In this document: piece after piece, positions 44,215-52,030 of the stretch
Layout of the letters: each line of letters opens with the position of its first letter
Numbering within the stretch: the first letter of the stretch is position 1
DNA from: JALZAI01 sp038207565
GTDB lineage: Bacteria > Actinomycetota > Actinomycetes > Mycobacteriales > Jatrophihabitantaceae
Length of the DNA: 64,000 nt
Direction: 5' to 3'
Assembly (NCBI GenBank): GCA_038207565.1
Contig: JBBQZQ010000006.1
Span: forward strand, 57,876 to 121,875
The notes under the pieces: generated by a model
The model's database searches: none
What the model was told of the DNA's origin: nothing
What the model saw: the letters and a program-made list of their open reading frames with translations, nothing else
Translations under genes and position numbers: made by a program

Positions 44215-45093
44215 TCAGCTACCGAGGACCGCTCGCATCAGACGCGCTGTCTCCGACGGCGTCTTGCCGACCTGCACGCCCGCGGCCTCCAGGGCTTCCT
44301 GCTTGGCCTGGGCCGTCCCTGACGAGCCGGAAACGATGGCACCCGCGTGGCCCATGGTCTTGCCCTCGGGCGCGGTGAACCCGGCGACGTACCCGACGAC
44401 CGGCTTGTGGACATTGTCCCTGATGAAGGCGGCTGCGCGCTCTTCGGCATCGCCGCCGATCTCGCCGATCATGACGATCGCTTCGGTGTCCGGGTCGGCC
44501 TCGAACGCCTCGAGGCAGTCGATGTGCGTGGTGCCAATGATCGGGTCGCCGCCTATCCCGACCGCGGTCGAGAAACCTAGGTCGCGCAGCTCGAACATCA
44601 TCTGGTAGGTCAGCGTCCCCGACTTCGAGACCAACCCGATGCGTCCGGACTCGGTGATGTCGGCCGGGATGATCCCGGCGTTGGACCTACCGGGGCTGAT
44701 CAGGCCCGGACAGTTCGGGCCGATGATGCGCGTCTGCTTTCCTTGGGCGTAGGCCCAGAAGGCGGCGGTGTCATGGACGGCGATGCCTTCAGTGATCACG
44801 ACCGCGAGGGGGATCTGGGCGTCGATCGCCTCCATCACGGAGTCCTTGGCGAACGCCGGCGGGACGAACCCGACGGTCACATTCGCCCCCGTCTCGGTCA
44901 TTGCCTCGGCGACCGACCCGTAAACGGGCAGCGTGTGCCCGTCGATCTCCACCTTCGTACCGGCCTTGCGCGCATTCACTCCACCGACCACATTGCTGCC
45001 GGACGCGAGCATGCGGCGGGTGTGCTTGGTGCCTTCCGAGCCGGTCATGCCCTGGACGACGATCGTGGACTGCGCGTTCAAGAAAATCGACAT
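44215..45093 (-). CDS. sucD: Succinyl-CoA synthetase alpha subunit
   Basis: A 292-residue ADP/GDP-forming subunit with the CoA-binding fold IFLNAQSTIVVQGMTGSEGTKHTRRMLASGSNVVGGVNARKAG, IGPNCPGLISPGRSNAGIIP near 120, and the phospho-His segment TMGHAGAIVSGSSG (His about residue 249). It forms the enzyme with SucB-type beta subunit SucC, making ATP or GTP from succinyl-CoA in the TCA cycle. The gene starts four bases after the sucC stop. Confidence 0.97.
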   Translation of the reverse strand: MSIFLNAQSTIVVQGMTGSEGTKHTRRMLASGSNVVGGVNARKAGTKVEIDGHTLPVYGSVAEAMTETGANVTVGFVPPAFAKDSVMEAIDAQIPLAVVITEGIAVHDTAAFWAYAQGKQTRIIGPNCPGLISPGRSNAGIIPADITESGRIGLVSKSGTLTYQMMFELRDLGFSTAVGIGGDPIIGTTHIDCLEAFEADPDTEAIVMIGEIGGDAEERAAAFIRDNVHKPVVGYVAGFTAPEGKTMGHAGAIVSGSSGTAQAKQEALEAAGVQVGKTPSETARLMRAVLGS

Positions 45094-45097
45094 CTCG

Positions 45098-46267
45098 TCA
45101 CTTCCCCGCGTTCGCGAGCTGGGCGGCCTTGTCGGCCGCATCGTCCATCGTGTCGACCAGCGTGACCAGGGGGTGCGCGGCCTCGGTGAGGATGCGGCGT
45201 CCCTCGACGACGTTGTTGCCGTCGAGTCGGACCACCAGCGGCTTGGCCGCCTCGGCGCCGAGCAACTGCAGCGCACCGACGATCCCGTTCGCCACGGCGT
45301 CGCAGGAGGTGATACCGCCGAAGACGTTGACGAAGACGCTCTTCACCGACGGGTCGTTCAGGATGATGTCGAGGCCGTTGGCCATGACTTCGGCGGACGC
45401 ACCACCGCCGATGTCGAGGAAGTTCGCCGGCTTCACATTGCCGTGCTTCTCGCCCGCGTAGGCGACGACGTCGAGCGTCGACATGACCAGGCCCGCGCCG
45501 TTGCCGATGATGCCGACCTCGCCATCGAGCTTGACGTAGTTCAGGTGCTTCTCCTTCGCCTTCTGCTCCAGCGGGTCAGCAGCCGCGGTGTCCTCGAATG
45601 CGGCGTTGTCCGGCTGACGGAAGTTCGCGTTGTCATCGAGGGTGACCTTTCCGTCGAGCGCAACAACACTGCCGTCGCCGACCTTGGCGAGCGGATTGAC
45701 CTCGACCAGCGTGGCGTCCGCACCGACGAACGCCTGCCAGAGCTTGACCAGGACGTCGGCGACCGGATCGATCAGGTCGGCGGGGAACTTGGCAGCCGTG
45801 GCGATCTCGCGCGCCTTCTGCAGGTCCACGCCCTCGCCCGCATCGACGGGCACCTTGGCCAGGGCCTCGGGGCGTTCGGCCGCGAGCTGCTCGATCTCCA
45901 TGCCTCCCTCGTAGGACGCCATGGCGAGAAACGTCCGATTGGAACGGTCGAGCAGGTAGGAGACGTAGTACTCCTCCTGGATGTCGGCGCCTGGGTCGAC
46001 GAGCACGCGATGGACCGGATGACCCTTGATATCCATGCCCAGGATCTGCTCCGCGTTGGCCTTCGCCTCGTCCGGCGTCCTGGCGACCTTGACACCGCCG
46101 GCTTTCCCGCGTCCGCCGACCTTCACTTGCGCCTTGACGACGGTGACCCCGCCGATCTTCTCGGCGATGGCCTTCGCCTCGTCCGGCGTGGTCGCGACCT
46201 CGCCGAGGCCGACGGGCACGCCGTACTTCGCGAACACCTGCTTGGCCTGATACTCGAACAGATCCAC
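45098..46267 (-). CDS. sucC: Succinyl-CoA synthetase beta subunit
   Basis: A 389-residue subunit with an ATP-grasp fold. It starts at GTG 46267 with DLFEYQAKQVFAKYGVPVGLGEV and is preceded by AAGGAG at ideal 7-base spacing. Conserved features are VVKAQVKVGGRGKAGGVKVA near 43, YVSYLLDRSNRTFLAMASYEGGMEIEQLA near 112, and NGAGLVMSTLDVVAYAGEKHGNVKPANFLDIGGGASAEVM near 265. First gene of sucCD. The 230 bases upstream, to the B12-protein stop, hold no gene; an AACAC-TG-GTGTT palindrome at 46356-46367 is the only symmetric element noticed. Confidence 0.97.
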   Translation of the reverse strand: MDLFEYQAKQVFAKYGVPVGLGEVATTPDEAKAIAEKIGGVTVVKAQVKVGGRGKAGGVKVARTPDEAKANAEQILGMDIKGHPVHRVLVDPGADIQEEYYVSYLLDRSNRTFLAMASYEGGMEIEQLAAERPEALAKVPVDAGEGVDLQKAREIATAAKFPADLIDPVADVLVKLWQAFVGADATLVEVNPLAKVGDGSVVALDGKVTLDDNANFRQPDNAAFEDTAAADPLEQKAKEKHLNYVKLDGEVGIIGNGAGLVMSTLDVVAYAGEKHGNVKPANFLDIGGGASAEVMANGLDIILNDPSVKSVFVNVFGGITSCDAVANGIVGALQLLGAEAAKPLVVRLDGNNVVEGRRILTEAAHPLVTLVDTMDDAADKAAQLANAGK

Positions 46268-46497
46268 GCTGAGTCGCTCCTTCTGACTGGCACCTGTGTC
46301 TGACTGGCTGCTGCTGCCTGCTGCTGTGATTGGCCGTTCGCTCACTCGTGCGGCGAACACTGGTGTTGGCAGGCAAGCCGCATTGCCATGCGCTCACGCA
46401 ATCGGCAGCCTAATCAGGTGCGCCGCGGCGCGGATGACCCTGAGACTGGACTCACCCGATCCCCCGGCACCTGGCTTGCGTCGCGCGAGCGCGGTCC
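46268..46497. promoter_or_regulatory. sucCD upstream region
   Basis: This 230-base spacer must carry the sucCD promoter. It contains imperfect CTGACTGGC and CTGCTG direct repeats (about 46283-46325) and a perfect 12-base AACACTGGTGTT palindrome at 46356-46367. I cannot assign a regulator or confident -35/-10 boxes. Confidence 0.3.
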
Positions 46498-46899
46498 TCA
46501 GGCACTCACTCCCACATTCGCGCGCACCCATTGCACGACCTCGTCCAGCGGGGTACCCGGCGTGAAGATCTTGGCCACCCCGGCGGCCTCGAGCTGCGGG
46601 ATGTCTGCCTCCGGAATGATTCCGCCACCGAAGACGACCACGTCGTCGATGTCCTGTGCCCTCATCAATTCGAGCGTCTTGGCGAACAGCGTCATGTGGG
46701 CACCGGACAGCACGGAGAGACCGACTGCGTCCGCGTCCTCCTGGATGACGGTCTGCACGATCTGCTCGGGAGTCTGGTGCAGGCCGGTGTAGACGACCTC
46801 CATGCCGGCATCGCGCAGCGCCCTCGCGATGACCTTGGCTCCCCGATCGTGCCCGTCCAGCCCTGGTTTGGCGACGATAATGCGCAGGCGTCCGGTCAT
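46498..46899 (-). CDS. Cobalamin-binding protein, methylmalonyl-CoA mutase C-terminal domain type
   Basis: A 133-residue stand-alone B12-binding domain starting MTGRLRIIVAKPGLDGHDRGAKVIARAL. DGHDRG carries the DxHxxG motif whose His replaces dimethylbenzimidazole as lower cobalt ligand; GLSVLSGAHMTLF and VVVFGGGIIPEADI complete the motif set. It is the size of the C-terminal domain of methylmalonyl-CoA or isobutyryl-CoA mutase small subunits. The large mutase subunit is not in the window, so it probably works with one encoded elsewhere. The open frame runs on upstream into the HNH gene by chance; the ATG at 46899 is the domain start. Confidence 0.93.
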   Translation of the reverse strand: MTGRLRIIVAKPGLDGHDRGAKVIARALRDAGMEVVYTGLHQTPEQIVQTVIQEDADAVGLSVLSGAHMTLFAKTLELMRAQDIDDVVVFGGGIIPEADIPQLEAAGVAKIFTPGTPLDEVVQWVRANVGVSA

Positions 46900-46951
46900 G
46901 CTCGCAGGGTATGCCGTCGCGGAGGCCAGCGAAACGGCCGACTCCGCTCGG

Positions 46952-48354
46952 TCAGCTCCCGTCGGTGCGGACGTGCCGCCGTTGCGCCAAAACGGCGATC
47001 GCCCACGGCCGGTCGAGCCGTTCGCCGCCCCACCGCGCTCGGGCAGCGTCGGGGTCGACATCGACGCTGGCCTCGATCGGCGCGGGCGAGTCGCCCAGCC
47101 GGTCCGGGCCGGGATGATCGTGGAGCGCCTTCCCATCCGCTCGTAGGAATCGGAGACCCGCGTGCCCCGTGCCCACGATCTCGAATCGGCCCTCGTGCAG
47201 CGCATGGTGATGGCGCTCGCACAGCAGCGCGAGATTGGCCAGGTCGGTGCGCCCGCCCATGATCCAGTGCCGCACATGGTGGGCCTGCAGGCCGGAGCGG
47301 GACGTGCATCCAGGGTGACGGCAGTGCTCGTCGCGACGAGCAGCGCCCGGAACTGCCGGGCGCTCACGGTGCGGTGGCTGCGGCCGAGATCCCGCACATT
47401 TCCTTGTCGGTCGTGCACCACCGTTCGGATGCGTCCGGAACACATGAGGCGCTCCAAAACCGAACGCGACAGTCCCGGCCCGTCCGCGATCCGCCCCGGT
47501 GCCCCGTGTCGCGCGTTCCCGGCGAGTCCCGCAGAACGCGCGTGTTCCGTGGGCCGCGCGTCCGGTAACGGGGCGCTGGCGGGCAGGTCGTCAGCGGGCG
47601 GCGCGTCGGTCGCCGGCGCCAGCGCAGCGGCGTCGACGTGCACGATGACCGCCGCTCGCTCCTCGCCGCGCAGGGGTCGCGGCGGGTGCTCACTGTCGTT
47701 GACGCTCACCAGTGCGATCTCGGCGATCCGGACGAGGGCCTCCACCTGCGCGAGGCCCTCGGCACGAGCGATGCTGTCGATCGCCGCCTGGACGAGCGCG
47801 CCACGCTCGGGTGCGAGTCGTGCGGCCACCCGCCACTGCGAGGCGGCCGTCCAGGAATGTCGCACGTACTCCTCCGGGGTCTGATCACCGAGGGCCTCGT
47901 TGTCCTCGACCGTCCGCAGCCCGCGAGCGACGGTTTCCAGCTGCGCGGCGGTGCCGTGCTCGGCCAATTCGATCAGATCGGCGACGACTCCCTGCTCCCC
48001 CTCCCGTGGCACGCGCGAGATGGCCCGCACCTGCGAATAGGACAGCCGTCCCGCCGCCATTTCTGTCGTCAGGGCAGGGAAGGCAACCATGGCCCGCGCC
48101 ACCCGCACATGTTCTACGGCCGTGCGGTGCGCGATACCGCAATGGTGGGCGAGCCAGCGAGCGGTCGATGGCAGCCCGAACCGCGCGCACCCCTCCCTGC
48201 CGTCGAAGTCGGCGATCAACAGCAGCCAGCGGCACGTTGCCGCGGCGAGCCGTCCGGACAGTCCGACGATGCGGGAGGCGAGCTCGTCGAGGGAAAGGGT
48301 CGAATCCGGCCGCTCGGTGTCGACGACCGTGAGGATGGGCGCAGCGCTGCTCAT
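46952..48354 (-). pseudogene. DUF222/HNH endonuclease domain protein, frameshifted (13E12-type)
   Basis: From ATG 48354 the sequence encodes a DUF222 domain (LSLDELASRIVGLSGRLAAATCRWLLLIADFD, CARFGLPSTARWLAHHCGIAHRTAVEHVRVARAMV, RLSYSQVRAISRV). Near 47338-47346 the HNH part moves to another frame: RDEHCRHPGCTSRSGLQAHHVRHWIMGGRTDLANLALLCERHHHALHEG, with intact HH...H and zinc cysteines, ending at 46952. One base added or two removed would restore a ~467-residue protein. These genes are multicopy in actinobacteria and often decayed. It lies downstream of the pcrA gene on the same strand. Sequencing error is the alternative to a real inactivating shift. Confidence 0.82.
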
Positions 48355-48409
48355 GACGGGAACGTACGTTCGACCTCTGACAAAATTGACGCCACGCCCG
48401 CGCAAGGCG

Positions 48410-48423
48410 CGTTCCGCGGAACG
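48410..48423. repeat. CGTTCCGCGGAACG palindrome after pcrA
   Basis: A perfect 14-base palindrome located three bases after the pcrA stop codon. The identical core is found after purH (38244-38259); here CGCG continues on one side. It may form part of a terminator structure for pcrA or a protein-binding site. Confidence 0.55.
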
Positions 48424-48426
48424 TGG

Positions 48427-50814
48427 TCAGAGCTTCTGGACGGGGGCGTAACGCAACATCAACCATTTCAGGCCGATGTCGCCGAAATCGATCTGCGCCT
48501 GCGCGCCGTCTCCGGCGCCCCGGGTCGCGACCACCGTCCCCATACCCCAGGCATCATGCGTGACGCGATCTCCCGGGGCCAGTGATGGCACGCCACGATT
48601 GCCGACGCCGCCGCGGATACCGCCGCGGCCGAGGCGCGACGAGGCGAGTTGCTCCTGCGCAGAACGGCCGGACGCCGAGCGGTAGCCGTGGTCGCCGTAG
48701 CGGGTGGTGGGGCCCCCGCGGTAGCGAGAATCGGGGTCATCGTCGCCGTATCCGCCGACGAACGGCGCACGAGCCACCTCGCCGGTCCACTCGGCCAATT
48801 CGGCGGGGATCTCGTCCAGAAATCGCGACGGCGGGTTCCACGACGGCGCGCCCCACGCCGAACGCGACAACGCGCGGGAGAGGTAGAGCCGCTCCCGGGC
48901 GCGGGTGATTCCGACATAAGCGAGCCGGCGCTCCTCGGCGAGATCGTCGGCATCGCCGAACGTGCGCATGTGCGGGAAGACGCCGTCCTCGAGCCCGGTC
49001 AGGAAGACCACCGGGAACTCCAGCCCCTTCGCGGTGTGCAGCGTCATCAGCGTGACCACACCACCGGCGGAATCAGGGATCGAATCGGCGTCCGCGACGA
49101 GGGAGACCTGCTCGAGGAACGCGTCCAGCGACGTTGCCTCCGCAGTACCCGCGCGCTGCTCCTCGAACTCGCGGGCGACCGACACCAGCTCGCGCAGATT
49201 GTCGACACGTCCCTCGTCCTGCGGATCGCGACTGGCTTCCAGCTCGCGCAGGTAACCGGTGCGGTCGAGCACCGCCTCGAGGATCGAGGACGGTGTGCCG
49301 TCGGGCGAGACCAGCACGGCGCGCAGCGAGTCCATCAGCGTCGTGAAGTCGCGGATGGCGTTGAGCGAGCGCGGCGCAAGCCCGATCGAGGTGTCGGCGA
49401 CCTCCAACGCGGCGCCGAAAGAGATGCGTTCGCGCTCGGCCAGCACCTCGACGCAGGCCTCGGCACGGTCGCCGATGCCACGGCGCGGGGTGTTGAGGAT
49501 GCGCCGCAGCGACACCACGTCGTCCGGATTGGCGATTACGCGCAGGTACGCAAGCGCGTCACGGATCTCCTTGCGTTCGTAGAAGCGCACGCCGCCCACG
49601 ACCTTGTAGGGCAGGCCGACGCGGATGAACACCTCCTCGAACACCCGTGATTGCGCATTCGTCCGGTAGAACACGGCGACGTCGGACGCGGCCGCCGTCC
49701 CCGCGTCGGACAGCTCGTCGATGCGCTGCGCGACCCAGGCCGCCTCGTCGTGCTCGTTCTCGGCGACGTAACCGGCGATCTTGTGGCCGTGCCCGGCCTC
49801 GGACCACAGATTCTTCGGACGTCGGTCCGGGTTGCGGGCGATGACGGCGTTCGCCGCGTTCAGGATGTTCTGCGTCGAGCGGTAGTTCTGTTCGAGCAGG
49901 ATGGTCGTGGCGTCGGGGTAGTCCCGCTCGAATTCCAGGATGTTGCGGATCGTCGCCCCGCGGAAGGCGTAGATCGACTGGTCGGCGTCTCCGACGACGG
50001 CGAGTTCGGCGGGGTCGGGACCCTGCGTCAGTTCGCGGACGAGGGTGTACTGGGCGTGGTTGGTGTCCTGATACTCGTCGACCAGCACATGGCGGAATCG
50101 CCGGCGATAGTGCTCGGCCACGTCCGGATAATTCTGCAACAACCCCACCGTGGACATGATCAGGTCGTCGAAGTCGAGAGCATGCGACTCGACCAAGCGC
50201 CGCTGATAACGCGCGTACGCCGCACCGAGAACCTTCTCGTGCGCATTGCTCGCCTTGTCCAGCCAGGCCTCGGGGGTGACCAGCTCATTCTTCAGATTGC
50301 TCACCTGCGCGGACAGCGAGCGGGCCGGATAGCGCTTCGGATCGAGGTCGAGGTCACGGCCGACCATGGTCATCAGCCGCTTCGAGTCGTCGGAGTCATA
50401 GATCGAGAACGACGACTTCAGCCCGAGTGCCTTGCCGTCGTTACGCAGGATGCGCACGCACATCGAGTGGAAGGTAGACACCCACATCGCTTTCGCGCGC
50501 GGGCCGACGAGTGCGGCCACGCGCTCCTTCATCTCACCGGCGGCCTTGTTCGTGAACGTGATCGCCAGGATCTCGCCCGGTTGCGCCCCGCGCTCGGCGA
50601 GCAGGTAGGCAACCCGGTGGGTCAACACGCGGGTCTTGCCCGATCCCGCCCCGGCCACGATCAGGAGCGGGCCGCCCTGGTGGACCACCGCGGCCCGCTG
50701 CGGCGGGTTCAGCCCGTCCAGCAGGGTCGCCGGATCGACGGCGATGCGGCCGCGGGGCCGCTCCGGAACCGGGTCCGGGGCAGTCTGGAAGAGCTGATCG
50801 ACGTCACTGGTCAT
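48427..50814 (-). CDS. pcrA: UvrD/PcrA-type ATP-dependent DNA helicase
   Basis: A 795-residue superfamily 1A helicase. Motif Q/I LNPPQRAAV and Walker A VAGAGSGKT (Lys60), motif Ia AITFTNKAAGEM, motif II VLVDEYQDTN, motif III VVGDADQSIYAFRGA, motif IV LEQNYRSTQNIL, motif V TLHTAKGLEFPVVFLTGLEDGVFP and motif VI EERRLAYVGITRARERLYL are all present. The C-terminus ends in a Tudor-like segment (GDRVTHDAWGMGTVVAT...IDFGDIGLKWLMLRYAPV) as in UvrD1/PcrA. It acts in nucleotide excision repair and clearing DNA of transcription complexes. The ATG at 50814 is preferred over an upstream in-frame ATG. Placement next to chorismate mutase is conserved in actinobacteria. Confidence 0.96.
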   Translation of the reverse strand: MTSDVDQLFQTAPDPVPERPRGRIAVDPATLLDGLNPPQRAAVVHQGGPLLIVAGAGSGKTRVLTHRVAYLLAERGAQPGEILAITFTNKAAGEMKERVAALVGPRAKAMWVSTFHSMCVRILRNDGKALGLKSSFSIYDSDDSKRLMTMVGRDLDLDPKRYPARSLSAQVSNLKNELVTPEAWLDKASNAHEKVLGAAYARYQRRLVESHALDFDDLIMSTVGLLQNYPDVAEHYRRRFRHVLVDEYQDTNHAQYTLVRELTQGPDPAELAVVGDADQSIYAFRGATIRNILEFERDYPDATTILLEQNYRSTQNILNAANAVIARNPDRRPKNLWSEAGHGHKIAGYVAENEHDEAAWVAQRIDELSDAGTAAASDVAVFYRTNAQSRVFEEVFIRVGLPYKVVGGVRFYERKEIRDALAYLRVIANPDDVVSLRRILNTPRRGIGDRAEACVEVLAERERISFGAALEVADTSIGLAPRSLNAIRDFTTLMDSLRAVLVSPDGTPSSILEAVLDRTGYLRELEASRDPQDEGRVDNLRELVSVAREFEEQRAGTAEATSLDAFLEQVSLVADADSIPDSAGGVVTLMTLHTAKGLEFPVVFLTGLEDGVFPHMRTFGDADDLAEERRLAYVGITRARERLYLSRALSRSAWGAPSWNPPSRFLDEIPAELAEWTGEVARAPFVGGYGDDDPDSRYRGGPTTRYGDHGYRSASGRSAQEQLASSRLGRGGIRGGVGNRGVPSLAPGDRVTHDAWGMGTVVATRGAGDGAQAQIDFGDIGLKWLMLRYAPVQKL

Positions 50815-50878
50815 CGTCGACAAGCCTACGGCGGCCACCCGACGGCGCCGGTCGCCCCGTCTCATCGCGCGGGACGAA

Positions 50879-50909
50879 GTTGCCACACGGTGGACGGACG
50901 TGTCACGAT
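50879..50909 (+). promoter_or_regulatory. Candidate promoter for the chorismate mutase leader
   Basis: TTGCCA (50880-50885) and CACGAT (50904-50909) have an 18-base spacer. Seven bases after CACGAT comes the in-frame GTG at 50917, so the transcript could start on the leader-peptide start codon (leaderless). The -10 matches only the two most conserved positions (A2, T6). Confidence 0.35.
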
Positions 50910-50916
50910 CAACGAC

Positions 50917-50982
50917 GTGCTTCGCCGCTGCTACGAGTTTTTCTACGGGTACCGCCGCTCGGTGCCCGTGGTAGCTGGCTGA
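50917..50982 (+). CDS. Aromatic-rich leader peptide upstream of chorismate mutase
   Basis: GTG 50917 opens a 21-codon frame ending TGA 50982. The product contains CYEFFYGYRR: five of seven consecutive residues are Tyr or Phe (codons at 50932, 50938, 50941, 50944 and 50950), with no Trp. The Tyr/Phe codons run directly into a hairpin (50947-50967). An in-frame GTG at 50890 would give 30 codons. Neither start has a Shine-Dalgarno; a leaderless start at 50917 fits a candidate -10 box. The arrangement is that of leader peptides whose translation senses charged tRNA, here tRNA-Phe/tRNA-Tyr, controlling the chorismate mutase gene 100 bases downstream. Confidence 0.65.
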   Translation: MLRRCYEFFYGYRRSVPVVAG

Positions 50983-51014
50983 TCACACTCATCCAACCGA
51001 CGCCCCGGGCCCGA
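50947..51014 (+). promoter_or_regulatory. Attenuator: pause hairpin and competing antiterminator
   Basis: GGGTACCG (50947-50954) pairs with CGGTGCCC (50960-50967) around a 5-base loop, with one G-U pair. The second strand can instead pair with 51006-51014: TCGG with CCGA and GCCCG with CGGGC, leaving one bulged T (nine pairs). That pairing uses the last four bases of the left arm of the terminator at 51001-51029, so the two structures exclude each other. A ribosome stalled on the Phe/Tyr codons would cover the first strand and favour the antiterminator. All pairings were made by eye; energies were not computed. Confidence 0.6.
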
Positions 51015-51038
51015 GAGCTTCCCGGGGCGTTTTCTTTC
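51001..51038 (+). terminator. Intrinsic terminator upstream of chorismate mutase (attenuator terminator)
   Basis: CGCCCCGGG (51001-51009) and CCCGGGGCG (51021-51029) form a perfect 9-bp stem with an 11-base loop, followed at once by TTTTCTTTC. It points rightward and lies 44 bases before the chorismate mutase start. No complete gene ends upstream of it on the plus strand (pcrA is divergent), so its natural purpose is premature termination of the chorismate mutase transcript. Confidence 0.8.
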
Positions 51039-51082
51039 GTGTCGGGGCCGCGGCGCCGGACGACCTGCCACGAGGACGAACC

Positions 51083-51361
51083 ATGATGAGCACCACCGCC
51101 GACACCACCGCGGCCCAGGCCGCCGACGCCATTGCGGTACTCCGCGAGCAGATCGACGCCCTCGACGCAGCCATCATCCGGCTGGTCAACGAGCGGACCC
51201 TGGTGTCGCACCGGATTCAGACCGCGCGGATGAATGCCGGCGGGACCCGGGTCGAACTCGGTCGCGAGCGAGTCGTGCTGGCCGCCTACCGCGCGGGCCT
51301 CGGCGCCGACGGTCCGCATCTCGCCGACGCAGTGCTGCAGGTCTGTCGCGGCCCGCGCTGA
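51083..51361 (+). CDS. Chorismate mutase (AroQ type)
   Basis: A 92-residue all-helical AroQ-class chorismate mutase converting chorismate to prephenate, the branch point to Phe and Tyr. LREQIDALDAAIIRLVNERTLVSHRIQTARMNAGGTRVELGRERVVLAAYR shows the first long helix with the catalytic Arg, the second Arg/His-Arg region, and the Arg-Glu-Arg of the third helix. No signal peptide, so it is the cytoplasmic form that in other actinobacteria is activated by binding DAHP synthase. GAGG lies 7 bases before the ATG. Between it and the divergent pcrA gene is a Phe/Tyr leader ORF with terminator, indicating transcription attenuation. Confidence 0.92.
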   Translation: MMSTTADTTAAQAADAIAVLREQIDALDAAIIRLVNERTLVSHRIQTARMNAGGTRVELGRERVVLAAYRAGLGADGPHLADAVLQVCRGPR

Positions 51362-51375
51362 GCAACGCTGCGGCC

Positions 51376-52020
51376 CTAGAAGATGCGCCGGTCGGCTGCC
51401 CAGCGGGTCAGCTGATGCCGGCTGGACAGCTGCAGCTTGCGCAACACGTTGGATGCGTGCGTCTCGACCGTCTTGATCGAGATGAACAGTTCGGTGGCGA
51501 TCTCTTTGTAGGCGTACCCGCGAGCCAGCAGGCGCAGCACCTCGCGCTCCCGCGGAGTCAGGATGTCCAGTTCGCTTTCGAGCTCCCCGCCGGCGGGGGT
51601 CACCGGCGCATCGCGGAACGCGTCCAATACGAACCCGGCCAGCCGGGGGCTGAACACCACGTCCCCGTCGGCCACCCGGTTGATCGCGTCGGCAAGGTCG
51701 GCGGCAGAGATCGTCTTGGTGACGTAGCCGCGCGCGCCGGCTCGGATCACCGCGATGACGTCCTCGGCGGCGTCGGACACCGACAACGCGAGGAAACGGG
51801 TGCCGGGCAGCGACGAGCCGATCGCCTCGAGGACGGCGAGGCCGCCGCCGTCGGGCATGTGCACATCCAGCAGCACGACGTCCGGAGTGGTCGCGCGGAT
51901 GGTCGTGACGGCCGAGGACGGATCGCCCGCCTCGCCGACGACCTGCACGCGCTCGCCGAGTTCGGCGCGGACACCGGCCCGGAACATGGCGTGGTCGTCC
52001 ACCAGTACGACAGTGCTCAT
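51376..52020 (-). CDS. LuxR/NarL-family response regulator
   Basis: A 214-residue two-component regulator. The receiver domain has the acidic pocket VLVDDHAMFRAGV, the phospho-acceptor Asp52 in PDVVLLDVHMPDGGG and the Lys of GYVTKTISAADLADAI. The C-terminal HTH reads LTPREREVLRLLARGYAYKEIATELFISIKTVETHASNVLRKLQL. The ATG at 52020 follows the kinase stop by 10 bases. With the PspC-containing kinase upstream and a PspC protein divergent from it, this is the known actinobacterial envelope-stress arrangement; the target is probably the divergent PspC gene and the pair itself. Confidence 0.95.
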   Translation of the reverse strand: MSTVVLVDDHAMFRAGVRAELGERVQVVGEAGDPSSAVTTIRATTPDVVLLDVHMPDGGGLAVLEAIGSSLPGTRFLALSVSDAAEDVIAVIRAGARGYVTKTISAADLADAINRVADGDVVFSPRLAGFVLDAFRDAPVTPAGGELESELDILTPREREVLRLLARGYAYKEIATELFISIKTVETHASNVLRKLQLSSRHQLTRWAADRRIF

Positions 52021-52030
52021 CTCGTCCCGC

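Noticed and set aside
46498..48405. A single fused DUF222-B12-binding protein on the minus strand
   Set aside because: The frame is open by chance. The HNH part of the DUF222 gene lies in another frame, and the B12 domain has its own ATG at 46899 with a complete domain.
51001..51038. Terminator belonging to pcrA or to the LuxR-type regulator gene
   Set aside because: pcrA is transcribed away from it, and for leftward transcription the stem is not followed by a T-run; the T-run is on the plus strand, toward chorismate mutase.
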